64,000 nt of DNA from Ophiura sarsii (GCA_035610835.1 CM069441.1:158643255-158707254), one strand, 5' to 3'; shown: positions 23,072 through 35,990, counted from the stretch's first letter. Notes: a model not told the origin generated them from the letters alone. Program-made: numbers and translations.

Positions 23072-26000
23072 CTGCAAAACAACCGCATCAAACATATGTT
23101 AATGATTTTCAAACCAAAAGGAGCAATCCATACTAACTGTCCTAAAATGATTAGTACCCTTCAATTGCATTAATGGTCTCATCATGAAAATCAATTATAT
23201 TAAATTGGTTGGTCCTTCATCCACTTTGAAACATCCTTTCATTAGAATTTTAGGTCATTAAAATTGGACTTATCAAACTGAAGATTGTATTGTGTAAGGG
23301 GTGAAAATTGCACCTTTTCAGTAAAGTGAAAAAAAAATGTGTAAGTTAAACTTGTTCTAAACATAAAAACCCCAATATTCTCATCTTCTAACCTAAACTT
23401 TCCCCTTGCTCTCTTCCTAACTGTAATAAGTTACAGTACTGTTGTTCAAATCATTAATGATTCTTTATTTCAATTAAATTTGAAGGGTATAACATGTTCG
23501 TGAAACTGATTTCATTTGTTTCTATTTCGCTTATTTTGAGGCTATAGTCGTTAGGTAAAGAAGTGGGATATGATTAGCACTCGCTTAGATTTCTTTATGA
23601 CATCTGGGATGGAGTTTCTGACATAATTGGTAAAAATTAGATGATAATCAAAGGCCTAATACGCTCGATATTGCTATAGTTTAATCAGCTCCAAATTGGC
23701 GAGCCTTACAGCAGCGAATGTTATGTTATGTTATGTTATGTTATGTTATGTTATGCTATGATATGCTACCGTATGTTATGTTATGATATGTTATGTTATG
23801 TTATGTTATGCTATGATATGCTACCGTATGTTATGTTATGATATGTTATGTTATGTTATGTTATGCTATGATATGCTACCGTATGTTATGTTATGATATG
23901 TTATGTTATGTTATGTTATGCTATGATATGCTACCGTATGTTATGTTATGATATGTTATGTTATGTTATGCTATGATATGCTACCGTATGTTATGTTATG
24001 ATATGTTATGTTATGTTATGTTATGCTATGATATGCTACCGTATGTTATGTTATGATATGTTATGTTATGTTATGCTATGATATGATATGCTACCGTATG
24101 TTATGTTATGATATGTTATGTTATGTTATGTTATGATATGATATGCTACCGTATGTTATGTTATGTTATGTTATGCTATGATATGCTACCGTATGTTATG
24201 TTATGTTATGTTATGTTATGTTATGCTATGATATGCTACCGTATGTTATGTTATGATATGTTATGTTATGTTATGCTATGATATGATATGCTACCGTATG
24301 TTATGTTATGATATGTTATGTTATGTTATGTTATGCTATGATATGCTACCGTATGTTATGTTATGTTATGTTATGCTATGATATGATATGCTACCGTATG
24401 TTATGTTATGTTATGCTATGATATGCTACCGTATGTTATGTTATGATATGTTATGTTATGTTATGTTATGCTATGATATGCTACCGTATGTTATGTTATG
24501 ATATGTTATGTTATGTTATGTTATGTTATGCTATGATATGCTACCGTATGTTATGTTATGTTATGTTATGTTATGTTATGCTATGATATGCTACCGTATG
24601 TTATGTTATGATATGTTATGTTATGTTATGCTATGATATGATATGCTACCGTATGTTATGTTATGATATGTTATGTTATGTTATGTTATGCTATGATATG
24701 CTACCGTATGTTATCTTATGTTATGTTATGTTATGTTATGTTATGTTATGCTATGATATGATATGCTACCGTATGTTATGTTATGTTATGATATGTTATG
24801 TTATGTTATGCTATGATATGCTACCGTATGTTATGTTATGATATGTTATGTTATGTTATGTTATGCTATGATATGCTACCGTATGTTATGTTATGTTATG
24901 TTATGTTATGTTATGTTATGTTATGTTATGTTATGTTATGTTATGCTATGATATGCTACCGTATGTTATGTTATGATATGTTATGTTATGTTATGTTATG
25001 TTATGTTATGTTATGTTATGTTATGTTATGTTATGCTATGATATGCTACCGTATGTTATGTTATGATATGTTATGTTATGTTATGTTATGTTATGTTATG
25101 TTATGTTATGGTATGATATGCTACCGTATGTTATGTTATGATATGTTATGTTATGTTATGTTATGTTATGTTATGTTATGTTATGTTATGTTATGCTATG
25201 ATATGCTACCGTATGTTATGTTATGTTATGTTATGTTATGTTATGTTATGTTATGTTATGTTATGTTATGATATGTTATGTTATGTTATGTTATGTTATG
25301 TTATGTTATGATATGTTATGTTATGTTATGTTATGTTATGTTATGCTATGATATGCTACCGTATGTTATGTTATGTTATGTTATGTTATGCTATGATATG
25401 CTACCGTATGTTATGTTATGTTATGTTATGTTATGTTATGCTATGATATGCTACCGTATGTTATGTTATGTTATGTTATGTTATGTTATGCTATGATATG
25501 CTACCGTATGTTATGTTATGTTATGTTATGTTATGTTATGCTATGATATGCTACCGAATGTTATGTTATGTTATGTTATGTTATGTTATGCTATGATATG
25601 CTACCGTATGTTATGTTATGTTATGTTATGTTATGTTATGTTATGCTATGATATGCTACCGTATGTTATGTTATGTTATGTTATGTTATGTTATGTTATG
25701 TTATGTTATGTTATGCTATGATATGCTACCGTATGTTATGTTATGATATGTTATGTTATGTTATGTTATGTTATGTTATGTTATGTTATGTTATGCTATG
25801 ATATGCTACCGTATGTTATGTTATGTTATGTTATGTTATGTTATGTTATGTTATGTTATGTTATGTTATGTTATGTTATGATATGTTATGTTATGTTATG
25901 TTATGTTATGTTATGTTATGTTATGTTATGTTATGTTATGTTATGTTATGCTATGATATGCTACCGTATGTTATGTTATGATATGTTATGTTATGTTATG

Positions 26001-29000
26001 TTATGTTATGTTATGTTATGTTATGTTATGTTATGTTATGTTATGTTATGTTATGTTATGATATGTTATGTTATGTTATGTTATGTTATGTTATGTTATG
26101 TTATGTTATGTTATGTTATGTTATGTTATGTTATGTTATGTTATGTTATGCTATGATATGCTACCGTATGTTATGTTATGATATGTTATGTTATGTTATG
26201 TTATGCTATGATATGCTACCGTATGTTATGTTATGATATGTTATGTTATGTTATGTTATGCTATGATATGCTACCGTATGTTATGTTATGTTATGTTATG
26301 TTATGTTATGTTATGCTATGATATGCTACCGTATGTTATGTTATGTTATGTTATGTTATGTTATGCTATGATATGCTACCGTATGTTATGTTATGATATG
26401 TTACGTTACGTTATGTTTTGAATTTCAGATGTATTTTTAACAATACATTGACATAATAATCATCATCGGAATCACAAAGGCAGTTTTTCCAGTTGAAAGT
26501 AATTGTCTTGTTCCAAAGTGGCCAAAGTGGGATTCGCACTCTTGTTACTGAATCGGTAGTTAGGCGATGAAATTCAATGGGATAAAGTGTATAGAAAACT
26601 AAAGGGCGTACAAAAGGTCATTGTTTTAAAACAAAAGAACATGGTATGTACTTTAAATTAATGTTGTAACTCATGGGACACTTCTTATGACACGGCCATA
26701 CAGGGTGTCCCAAAGGTCTCGATACCCTTTTAATCAAATCTTGGTGCGATTATCGACACGTCATGGCACCAAAGATTTGGAAAAGTTTACCATCATATAT
26801 TCGCTAAATGTCATCTTTAGGTCCATAGTGCCTAATTGATTCGTATATTGTTTTTGTATAATTGTTTGCATTCTTCAGCTTTGTTAATGTGCAGGCCCTT
26901 TGTATTTTTGATATGCAGTTTTCTGTATTTCTCTCTCTCATACATTTTTGTATTTTATGTATTTGTATTTTTCTCTTTGTACAGCGCTTTGAGAACTTGT
27001 TGTAAGGCGCTCTATAAGTATTTTGTATTATTATTATTAATTCCAGCTTTGTAACTATCTTAAAATAACTAGCAGTACCAAACAGAATGCATATTGAATA
27101 GAGAAAACTTTTATAATTATTGTGATGCCAAACTTGACTCTTTTTCTGAGATCCTTTAGTATAAAACACACGCTTAATGGTTTGGTCACATAACTCACAA
27201 TACTGTACACTTGTTCAAATTGCAGCCATTCACTATCATAGGCCTACATTTTCTTTTTATGTGAAAGTGCACTTTTACAGTTCGCCAAACTTTCTTCTGT
27301 ACTTTGGCAACACAGATAGATGTACTGTGTAAGTTTGGTATCAAAATTATTCTACAAGTCTTTTCTATCTAGATATAATATAAAACTTTAAAAATGCATC
27401 GAAATTTTTGTGACACCCTCTATATATATATCATACCGAAGTCACGTACATAATTGAGTATACATTTCAGATATATCTTATGAACCTTGCACCTCATGAT
27501 TACTACCAATTCTAATCTATTTAATAAAATACATGTATGCTAAAAGGTTGAGTCCACTTTTGATAACCTTTCTAATCTCACTTTTAAAAACATTAAAAAG
27601 GGGCTGTTAACCCTCAGCATAGCCTCAGTAAAACTGCTGTAACTCCTTTATTATTCATTTAATCTATATATGTATAAGTATACCTTTTTTTTGGCAGAAA
27701 AGGGTTCAAGAAAAGGGTTCATGAAATTGACCATCTTGGAGAAACTTATAAAAAACACGTTTTTTGACCCATTTTAGGATCTGCAAAGATAACTCAAAAT
27801 ATATTTTGTCAAATATTGTCATACTAGTTTTAGTATATTCCTAATACAATTCCTTAGGAACTGTTTTTGTTGTTGTTGAAAATCTTTATTATTTTTTTGA
27901 ATTATCGACCAAAAAGTGCCAAAAATAATAAAGATTTTCAACAAAAAAAAACCTGGTTCCTATGGAATTCTATTAGAAATATAATAAAACTAGTATGACA
28001 AAATTTGACAAAATATATTTTGAGTTATCTTTGCAGAACCTAAAATGGGTCAAAAAACGTGTTTTTATAATTTTCTCCAAAATGGTCAAGGTTTATCAAG
28101 GTTGGATTCATTGAACCCTTTTATGCAAAAAAATGTATACTTTTATATAGATAAAATGAATAATGAAGAAGTTACGGCAGTTTTACGGAGGCTATACCTG
28201 AGGGTTAACAGCCCCCTTAAACGCTACTTTGGTGGGTTAAAGACGGCATCCGCTTATACAGGGTGTATCAAAAAAATTAGGACACTTTTTCATGACAGTG
28301 TAATACTTGTTATAATCATTGGACCATGACCAATTTAGTCTCAATGTAAAGCCCAATTAATTATTATGATATCCTGAAGATATGAGATCAATCCGATGAA
28401 AAATAAGAACACTAGCATAATTTGCGTAAACCATGTCATTTACTGGTTTGTACAATGGGATTTACATGTATAGACCAGTAAATAACATGGTTTACGTTTC
28501 AATACGTTTCAATAATTATAAACATAGAAAATAATCTATCAGTCAATAGCAAAGATTAGTTTGGTAATCCATTATTCTGGCACAAATCAATACTGGCTAA
28601 ATAGGCCTAATCCACAAATCAGATGCATGCATATTCTGTGCAAATTAAAAATGTTCTCGAACCCACTGTAGATGGTTCTTTAGCATGATAAGAAGTAGAA
28701 TTGGCATTAATAGTATGCACGTTCATGTAACTCTACTGTTACTGTGTGAATGACCATTGTACATACTACAAAATAGATTGCCTTGCCTAATAGGTCACAA
28801 TTTCCTTAATTAATAATGGATTTTTCTCATCTTTTCAGGATTTTATCTTTATCAGTTGTTCTTTACATTAAAATAAAAATTGGTCATGCTTCAGTGATTT
28901 AACAAGGATTTAAACCATCATCAAAAAGTGTCCTAATTTTTTTGATACACCCTGTACAGTGCAACAGAGCAAGAATGTCCATTATTTCAACTGGTTATAT

Positions 29001-32000
29001 ATTAACTCCCTTTTGCACATCAAAGATAAGAAAAATCGACTAATATAATTCTTTCTTCAAATACTTTCAAATAGCCCCAGTTTAAATCAATTAGTTATTG
29101 TACTTGTATGAGTTTTAAATTAAACTTATTTTGTGATTGGACTCTGCTCGTAAATTATTATGGAATATGTACACTACTGCTATTACGCGGCAAATTCAAA
29201 CTAGGTAATCACTTGTTTATATACAAATAAATTTAAGAGTATTAATGATTAATAAAAGGAACCGACAAAAGAATGAAATGGAAATCATACTATTATTTGG
29301 CTAATCAATTTTCTTAAGCATGATTTTAGCTATAATTGGACACCTAACACAACTTATTTAAAAAAATGTAGAAAGTGATTACAAATCCAAATACCGACTT
29401 ATAAATTAATTCAGTATGCGCGTATAAACTAAGAACGAAACATAAATTCAACAATTTATTAAATCAGAAATATTCGGTTTTAATAAAGCCTTTAACGGTA
29501 CCTCCTGCACGTTTGAATATGGTTAGTTATTGAGAACCTATTTTCTTATGTATTTCTTTAACTGGTTATAATTTATGGGAAAAGCATTAAATCACCGATT
29601 AAAAGTTGTTGAAAGTTTACTTGATTTTAATGTGAAATGGCATGCAATTTTATGTCAAATGCAATTTTGGACATTAATGCTCTGTTGCACTGTATGTAGT
29701 GACCACATTTGAACTAATACAGCGTGTCCCCCAAAAACTGGGTCAAAACCCTGGAGAGCTTAACTAAAATGGAGACATGGCTGCTTCATATTTAAAAATA
29801 TACAAGGTAATATATCTTACCTTAATTGGTGAAATTGTGAGACCAATCTGATCTTTTTGAAATACAGAGCTTTGAATAGAGCGTGGCCAGAACCCGTTTG
29901 TCCCGATTTTGCCCATGAACCTCGAACAACAACAAAACACGCTCGCGTTAAATAGCTTGAATGTTGTCCATATAGGATTAATACTTATTGTTACTATTCT
30001 TGGAATAGGCCTTTACTCTCAAGTTGTCTTAAATAATGATCTCAAAATGACACTATCGAAGTAGCTTACAATTTCGTACACTCGGTCGTAAAATGACCAG
30101 AAAGACCACATTTCCTCGCCATGAAAATTTGCTAATATCACTCAAACTCACTGCGACGCAAATCCGATGAACATTATGACTACGGGCAAACTGCATAGTC
30201 TAGTTTTTATGTTTACAGAATATCTCATTTATTTTCATTGTTGTAACATATGCTGCAGTCATATGCTGCAGTCATATGCTGCAGTCATATGCTGCAGTCA
30301 TATGCTGCAGTCATATGCTGCAGTCATATGCTGCAGTCATATGCTGCAGTCATATGCTGCAGTCATATGCTGCAGTCATATGCTGCAGTCATATGCTGCA
30401 GTCATATGCTGCAGTCATATGCTGCAGTCATATGCTGCAGTCATATGCTGCAGTCATATGCTGCAGTCATATGCTGCAGTCATATGCTGCAGTCATATGC
30501 TGCAGTCATATGCTGCAGTCATATGCTGCAGTCATATGCTGCAGTCATATGCTGCAGTCATATGCTGCAGTCATATGCTGCAGTCATATGCTGCAGTCAT
30601 ATGCTGCAGTCATATGCTGCAGTCATATGCTGCAGTCATATGCTGCAGTCGATGAAATGTTTAAACAAGGAAACGTAGCTGTTTCATATTCCGGGACATA
30701 AAGGCTAATATACTTGACCTTGATTGGTGAAATTATGAGACTAATCTAGTATGCTCTTTCTTAAATACACATCTTTGAATAGAGCGTGGTCAGAATCCGT
30801 TTTTACCGAATTCAGCAATAAACCATTCAAAGCTTTGTATCTCAAAAGGTTGACATCAGATCGGTATCACAAGGCAATTTTACCAATTAAGGTCAGATAT
30901 ATCATATAATTATGTACTTTGATATGTTGATGTTCCCTAATATGAAGCAGCTATGCTGCCTAACTGTTAATTAAGTTATAAGCTCTCCAGTTTTTGGGAC
31001 ACGCTGTAACGACCTGACGATTCACATAGCCTACAAAACTGGTCTGCGGAGTAGATCTTCTGAAAGTGATTTTAGTTTCATGCATTTTTGAAGCTGCCGT
31101 ATGATCATGTGAATTTCAATTTGCATAGCAGTAAAAAATGTTTGGGTGTAACAATTGAAAATGTAACATTAACAGCATTATTCCTCTTGCCAGGTTTACT
31201 TACCGAGAATTAGAAACGGCATGGCTCCAACTTCATTGATAAAGGGTACGTCACACCAGGCCATGAGTCCCATAGATGACAGGATGGCCAGACCGGCTGA
31301 TAAAACACCCAGACTAGCCAGAAAGAATTTAGTAGTGACCCAATCACACATCATACAAGAAATAATAGAGAACGTAATAAGAAGAGTAAACGTGATTGCA
31401 AATAGCAATACGACGGCTGATGTGGCCTTTTGCAGTTCTTGCTCTATTGTATGAGATGTTCTTCTGTATACAGTTACGAGATCTGATTCAAATTTGTTGA
31501 CATTTTCTAAGAACGCGTTCTCCCATGATATCCCGAACGTTTCTTCATCGTCGCTGTCGTCACGCAAGGTGTAGGTCAACTGAGTAACATTTGCCTTACT
31601 GATTTCATTACTGTCCGGTGAGAACATAACACCACCCACGTCATTACCAATAAAAAGAACTTGACTTGATTTGTAGGCAAATGGATAGGTAATGATACGA
31701 CTTTCAATATTGCTTGCGTTGTAATCTATCAAATCTAGAATTGCATTCGATTGGCATTTGTTATTCCACATCAGACACAAATCCATGAACGATACATTTT
31801 GCTCGGAGTGATTGATTTCGACTTGTAAGATATGATCATGCAGACGCAGTACTTCTTCCATCACTTCAACTGTCATCATGTTGATAGTTTCATCTTTGGG
31901 CAATATCAGTACTTGTGCATACAGCCCGAGTTGGATACGTTGGTAAGCTAGCAAGTTTTCATCTCCAAAACCGCCATACAAATCTTCAATAAGTTTCTGA

Positions 32001-32394
32001 TCCTTTAGTGATTGCGCATTTGTTGGGACGTACAGGTAGGTTATATCTGCTTCGGATCTCAATCGGTAAAGTCCAGCACCCAAAGCTCCAGAAAGAAAAA
32101 ATGGAACCACCACAAAAAACCATGGATACTTGCAAAGTATACCGGCAAGTTTGTCAAAAAGTGAGCTCAGATAATCATGAACCTTCTCGCGTACCTGATA
32201 TAAAATATAAATACGAGAGAAAATAAAGTTAAAACGAATGCAACTTTACTGTAGTACACAATATAAAACTTATAACAATAGTAAACTTCATAATTGAAGC
32301 AACCAGTAATGTTCTAATAATTTGAAATTGTTCTTTCGGTCTCAACAAAAGATAATCATTATCTGGAACTTACAGGTGTTGCAACACCTTTCAT
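21246..32394 (-). CDS. PTCHD3: Patched domain-containing protein 3-like, three-exon model (945 aa)
   Basis: A membrane protein of the Patched/Dispatched/RND permease family, expected to move lipids or sterols or to bind them. Coding exons (minus strand): 32394-32374, 32194-31204 and 23071-21246, all with GT-AG borders and matching phases. The layout is classic: TM1 near residue 25-45 after VREKVHDYL, a first extracellular loop with paired Cys, then a sterol-sensing domain (TM2-6, about 265-425) in which the exon 2/3 junction rebuilds PFLILGIGVDDMF. After TM7 (~520) and a second loop come TM8-12, with the family's charged motif GFSVDFSAHVVYSY at about 803. The length fits invertebrate PTCHD3-like proteins (known family range, from memory). 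The specific substrate is unknown. Intron 2 is 8.1 kb and packed with repeats. The first exon is a weaker call than the other two. Confidence 0.88.
23717..26416 (+). repeat. 2.7 kb pentamer satellite (TTATG)n with higher-order punctuation
   Basis: Tandem TTATG pentamers are interrupted at intervals by a 20-base variant block CTATGATATGCTACCGTATG and by single ATATG units. In the first half the block recurs roughly every 55-70 bp. In the second half (after ~24890) the pure TTATG runs grow much longer. All frames with period 15 nt are open (LCYVM-type repeats), which is a by-product of the repeat and not a gene. The array lies in intron 2 of the PTCHD3-like gene. Confidence 0.97.
26701..27420. 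mobile_element. TA-flanked MITE (mariner-like ends), diverged
   Basis: The left end CAGGGTGTCCCAAAGG follows TA. The right end, read on the minus strand, is GAGGGTGTCACAAAAATTTC and is followed by TA. The imperfect termini indicate age. The interior contains a LINE-like 3' tail. Confidence 0.6.
26975..27045 (+). repeat. LINE/SINE-like 3' tail ending in (ATT)n
   Basis: The motif 'acagcgctttgagaacttgt' plus 'aaggcgctctataagta', followed by ATT repeats, resembles the common tail of CR1/L2-like retroelements in marine invertebrates. A related tail in the opposite orientation lies at 37750-37840. Assigned from general resemblance only. Confidence 0.5.
27597..28216. mobile_element. 620 bp foldback (hairpin) element flanked by TTAA
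   Basis: Almost the whole element is one imperfect palindrome. The left arm (ggggctgttaaccctcagc through cttaggaactg) is complementary to the right arm (ctggttcctatgg through gagggttaacagccccc) around a short AT-rich centre near 27900. TTAA sits at 27593-27596 and 28217-28220. The arms carry indels but remain easily alignable. It lies in PTCHD3-like intron 2. Confidence 0.88.
28259..28954. mobile_element. Mariner-like MITE, 32 bp perfect TIRs, TA duplication
   Basis: The left terminus CAGGGTGTATCAAAAAAATT continues to AGGACACTTTTT and is exactly complementary to the right terminus. TA dinucleotides flank both ends (28257-28258, 28955-28956). There is no transposase frame. The perfect TIRs suggest recent insertion. 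Confidence 0.9.
29720..31006. mobile_element. TA-flanked MITE carrying a 13-mer satellite
   Basis: The termini CAGCGTGTCCCCCAAAAACTGG and its near-complement CCAGTTTTTGGGACACGCTG are flanked by TA. Subterminal segments with 'attggtgaaatt' occur in both direct and inverted copies. The centre is a perfect 13-bp tandem array. The element lies in PTCHD3-like intron 2, 0.2 kb from exon 2. Confidence 0.88.
30247..30649 (+). repeat. 13-bp satellite, exactly 31 copies
   Basis: 403 bp of CATATGCTGCAGT repeated without visible variation. Each unit joins two 6-bp palindromes (CATATG and CTGCAG) plus one T. All forward frames stay open (LQSYAAVICCSH type), which is a by-product of the 13-nt period. Confidence 0.97.
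31204..32194 (-). CDS. PTCHD3: PTCHD3-like exon 2
   Basis: 991 nt from the acceptor 'ttatatcag' to a G|GTAAGT donor. It encodes TM1 (YPWFFVVVPFFLSGALG), the first extracellular loop and the first part of the sterol-sensing domain up to PFLILG. The frame is intact throughout. Confidence 0.92.
32374..32394 (-). CDS. PTCHD3: PTCHD3-like exon 1 (start exon, tentative)
   Basis: Seven codons (MKGVATP) end at a consensus GTAAGT donor in phase 0, which matches the phase-0 acceptor of exon 2 across a 179 bp intron. The context around ATG is not a strong Kozak match, and no transcript evidence is available. Another upstream start exon remains possible. Confidence 0.45.
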
Positions 32395-32546
32395 TAACAG
32401 TCTATGGCTCGGACTGACGGACTTGACCTTTCAGAAATGTGTTGAGAACGAAAGATCAATTTTAAATTATTTGATTACCGACACAGATGAACTTTCATTC
32501 TAACTTAAGATAAGGAAAGGAAAATAAAAGAAATATTTTATACACA

Positions 32547-32690
32547 TATGGACTGCTCATAAGGGAAATGGGGTGAATTGTTGCCCCGAGGTGATCTGAA
32601 GACCGTAGGAAAATAATAGGCTTACGGTCTCCAGATCACCGAGGGACAATAGTTCACCCCATTTCATGAACAATGAGCAGTCCATATTTG
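32547..32690. repeat. Short hairpin element near the PTCHD3-like start
   Basis: 'atatggactgctcat' and 'aaatggggtgaa' on the left pair with 'ttcaccccattt' and 'atgagcagtccatat' on the right. The centre contains 'ggtgatctg..accgta' and its complement. The hairpin is about 150 bp upstream of the proposed first ATG, so it could lie in the promoter. Confidence 0.82.
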
Positions 32691-32925
32691 TTTTATATAA
32701 CGCATGGAAATATTTTAGTGTGCGATTTTGATAAAACTAAACGTGAAAAAGATCTAATAACAAGCTAGTCGATTCTCGACAAAAATAAGCTTCGAGTCGC
32801 CGAGAGGAAAAGTTACTCTCTCATGCCTCATGCTGAACTTACCTCATCGAAGTCTAGGCCTTGTTGGACCGTTGTGCGATAAACCAATGCTATGCAGGCA
32901 ACTTGTTTACGTTTGAAGCTATTAG

Positions 32926-35775
32926 TCCAATCAATCTAATGAATGACCAACCACAAATTGCAATACACGGTTTTTCTTCAGTTTCGTTATTAGAAAGGTC
33001 TCTGGAACAACATACTAAAAGTCTAAAATAATCTACGCAGGCGAAAGTCATTTTTTCCGGCCGCCAAAACCCTATTTTTGACAATATCTTGACTTCTCAT
33101 TATTATTTTACAAATATTTTAACTGCAAAAGTATGGTTTTTAATCCATTGAAACACATTTTAAAATAATTGGCCTGTAACTTGCTTTGTTGACACACCTA
33201 GATCCAAGATGGCCGCCAAAAATGGTAAAACTCCATATATTGGCATATATAAACCAACATGTATGATCAGAGTATAGTTTTAACAATGGGATGTATGGAT
33301 TAGACCACTAGAAACTCATATCTAGTGTTTTTGCTTTGTTAACATACTTTAAAACCAAAATGGCCGCCAAATTAATGGCCAAAAATTGTCAAAAGTGGTC
33401 AAATGAATATATAAATTTACAAATAAATGACCATACTATGTAATACCAATACCCCCAAATATAATGGGACAGCATTCACTATATCTATGATTGATAAAGC
33501 CTAGTTAGTGTTACATTAGATATGACCAAATTATTATATCTGTACCTTTTAATCCACCCGGTAAACGTATTTGTATATATATGTGACAAGGTATAATTAA
33601 ATGGTATAGACTCCATTTTGACAATGTGATGTTATTAAGATGGGCATTATAATTACCATTTCATTAAAATTACCCCTAATGGTCAATAAAATTACCTCCA
33701 AATGGTCAATAAAATTACCACAGGTGGCCATCAATTGATCAAAATATGGAGTCACCATTCAATCATACCTTGTCACATACGTTTACTGGGTTAAAATCAA
33801 TAGATATAATCTTTTGTTCATATCTAATGTAACCCTAACAGTAAAACTAATACTGTTTTCAGTTATTTTAACCTTTTGCAGCCATCTTGGATATTTTAAA
33901 ATACTCAAACTAGATCAACATATATTGAATGCTGTCTTATTATATATATATATTTTTTTTTTGGGGGGGGGGGGGGGTATTGTTATAGTCATTTACAATA
34001 CAAAAAACCCAATTGTTTTAGGTCATTTAACATCAACTTAACCACTCTGGAAGCCATTTTGGAAAGTGAAACAGAATCAAATTTGTCACAGAGGTGGGCC
34101 TTATATCTAAAAGCAATAGCTTAGCAGTTTCGAACATGCTATTTGGTGAATGTGTTGTAATATACACTCTTACAATATCTATTGTGGATTATCATACACT
34201 CATGTAGACTATTTTTACATTTACAGTGACCATTTTGGTGGTCATCTTGGATTTAAAGTATATTATTACAATGCAAATACTGGATATGAGTTACTAGTGG
34301 TCTAATACATACATCCCAATGTTAAAAATATACTTTCATCATACATTTTGGTTGATATTATACAATTTTATGGAATTTCGACAATTTGTTCAGTCATTTT
34401 GGACCCATTTTGGGGGCCATTTTGGATTTCTAAGTATGTTAACAAAGCACAAATACTAGATATAAGTTACTAGACTGTTACTGGACATTAATTGTGTGCA
34501 AAGTATCTCTTAATTATATTATTTTGCTATTTCTGTTTGATTCATGTATTATGTGTAAATATTTGAACATTTCTTTGTAAATACTCTTGAAAGAGTGAAA
34601 CCATTTTCACTCCAGGAACGAGTGAATTTTCACTCTTCGAAGAGTGCCTACAGTGATCACTCCATTGGAGTGAAAAAAGAGTGAATATATAAGGAGTGAA
34701 TTTCACTCATTTAGAGTGAACTTCACCCTCATTAAGAGTGAAATTCACCATCATTGAGAGTGAACAATAATGGAACATCTTAATTTCTTAATCACATTCA
34801 CATGAATAACTTGCAATTCAATAGAAAATTTGAAATAACAAACAAAGAGTCATTATCCAAACTATACTGACTCTCGACACAGAGTGAAAATCACTCTTTT
34901 CGAGTGACAATAATTTCACTCTGAACTCATCAACCGCACAGAGTGAAAAGTCACTCGACACCGAGTGAAAAATCACTCTTTACGAGTGACAATGACTTCA
35001 CTCTGAACAACGAGTGACATTTTCACTCTTTTACATTAAGAGAGTATTATTTTCTGTATGATGAGGGCCTGCTTGGAAAGCAGTGCGTGACACTGAAGCT
35101 GTTTACCCTCAATAAAGAAAGATTAAACAGTGGTCTAATACATTAATTTTATGGAATTTGCCATTTTTTGCAGCCACTTCGGGAACCATTTTGGGGGCCA
35201 TTTTGGAATTTGAACTATGTTTACAGAGCAGAAATACTGTATATGAGTTACTTGTGGTCTACCACATACATACCATCGTTAAAATTATATTTTTATTATA
35301 CATTTCGGTTGATATTATGCTATTTTAGGGAATTTTGGCCATTAATTTGGCGGCCATTTTGTAAGTATGTTAACAAAGCAAAAATACTAGATATGAGTTT
35401 CTAGTGGTCTAACAAATACATCCCATTGTTAAAACTATACTCTGATCATACATGTTGGTTTATATATGCCAATATATGGAGTTTTACCATTTTTGGCGGC
35501 CATCTTGGATTTAGGTGTGTTAACAAAGCAAGTTACAGGTCAATTTTATTAAAATGTGTTTCAATGGATTCATTGATATTAAAAACCATACTTTTGCAGT
35601 TGAAATGTTTGAAAAATATTAGTTAGAAGTCAAGTTATGGTTTAAAATAGGATTTGTTGGCGATTTTTGGCGGCCATTGTTCCAGAGACCTTTTTAATGA
35701 AGAAACTGAAGAAAAACCTTGTGTTGCAATTTGTGGTGGGCCATGCTATCATTGGCGATGAATTGATTAGACTAT
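32926..35775. mobile_element. Foldback element, copy 1 (long inverted arms)
   Basis: The outermost sequences 'agtccaatcaatctaatg' and 'tgaattgattagact' are complementary. The arms continue inward for several hundred bases (for example 'aaggtctctggaacaa' at 32996 against 'tgttccagagacctt' at 35679). They repeatedly contain 'aagatggccgccaaa' or its complement next to 'tttgttaacata'. No coding sequence is recognised. A shorter MITE (34580-35048) is inserted in it. Confidence 0.78.
34580..35048. mobile_element. MITE built from gagtgaaa/ttcactc motifs
   Basis: The ends AATACTCTTGAAAGAGTGAAA and TTTTCACTCTT..AGAGTATT are inverted. The body contains well over ten copies of 'gagtgaaa' or 'ttcactc', often joined as palindromes. 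There is no coding capacity. It is nested in the foldback copy at 32926-35775. Confidence 0.72.
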
Positions 35776-35990
35776 ATAGTATTACTCTTTTGCTGTTGTG
35801 CGCTGAGTGGACGTCGTGCACAGACGGTGGTGGAATCAATTTATTATCTATACCGGGTAGGGCCTACTATACTAGATTTGTAGAAATTATAGAGAAAGCT
35901 TTTAATGGAGAATCACGATCAAATAGAGTTTTATACAAGGCGTCACAAGACGCTCCATACCGGCACGGCACGAGCTAGGGCATTGTTTTG

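Noticed and set aside
24608..26421. Long open frames of LCYVM-type repeats
   Set aside because: They are the translation of the TTATG satellite: a 5-nt period without stops keeps whole frames open. No start context, splice structure or known protein repeat supports coding.
30167..30701. Three overlapping 140-160 codon open frames
   Set aside because: Generated by the 13-bp array, which is open in all three forward frames.
32829..32930. Possible upstream exon on the minus strand ending GAG|GTAAGT (peptide near VYRTTVQQGLDFDE)
   Set aside because: The donor is good and the phase fits, but no ATG precedes it before a stop. The 7-codon exon at 32374-32394 is a simpler start.
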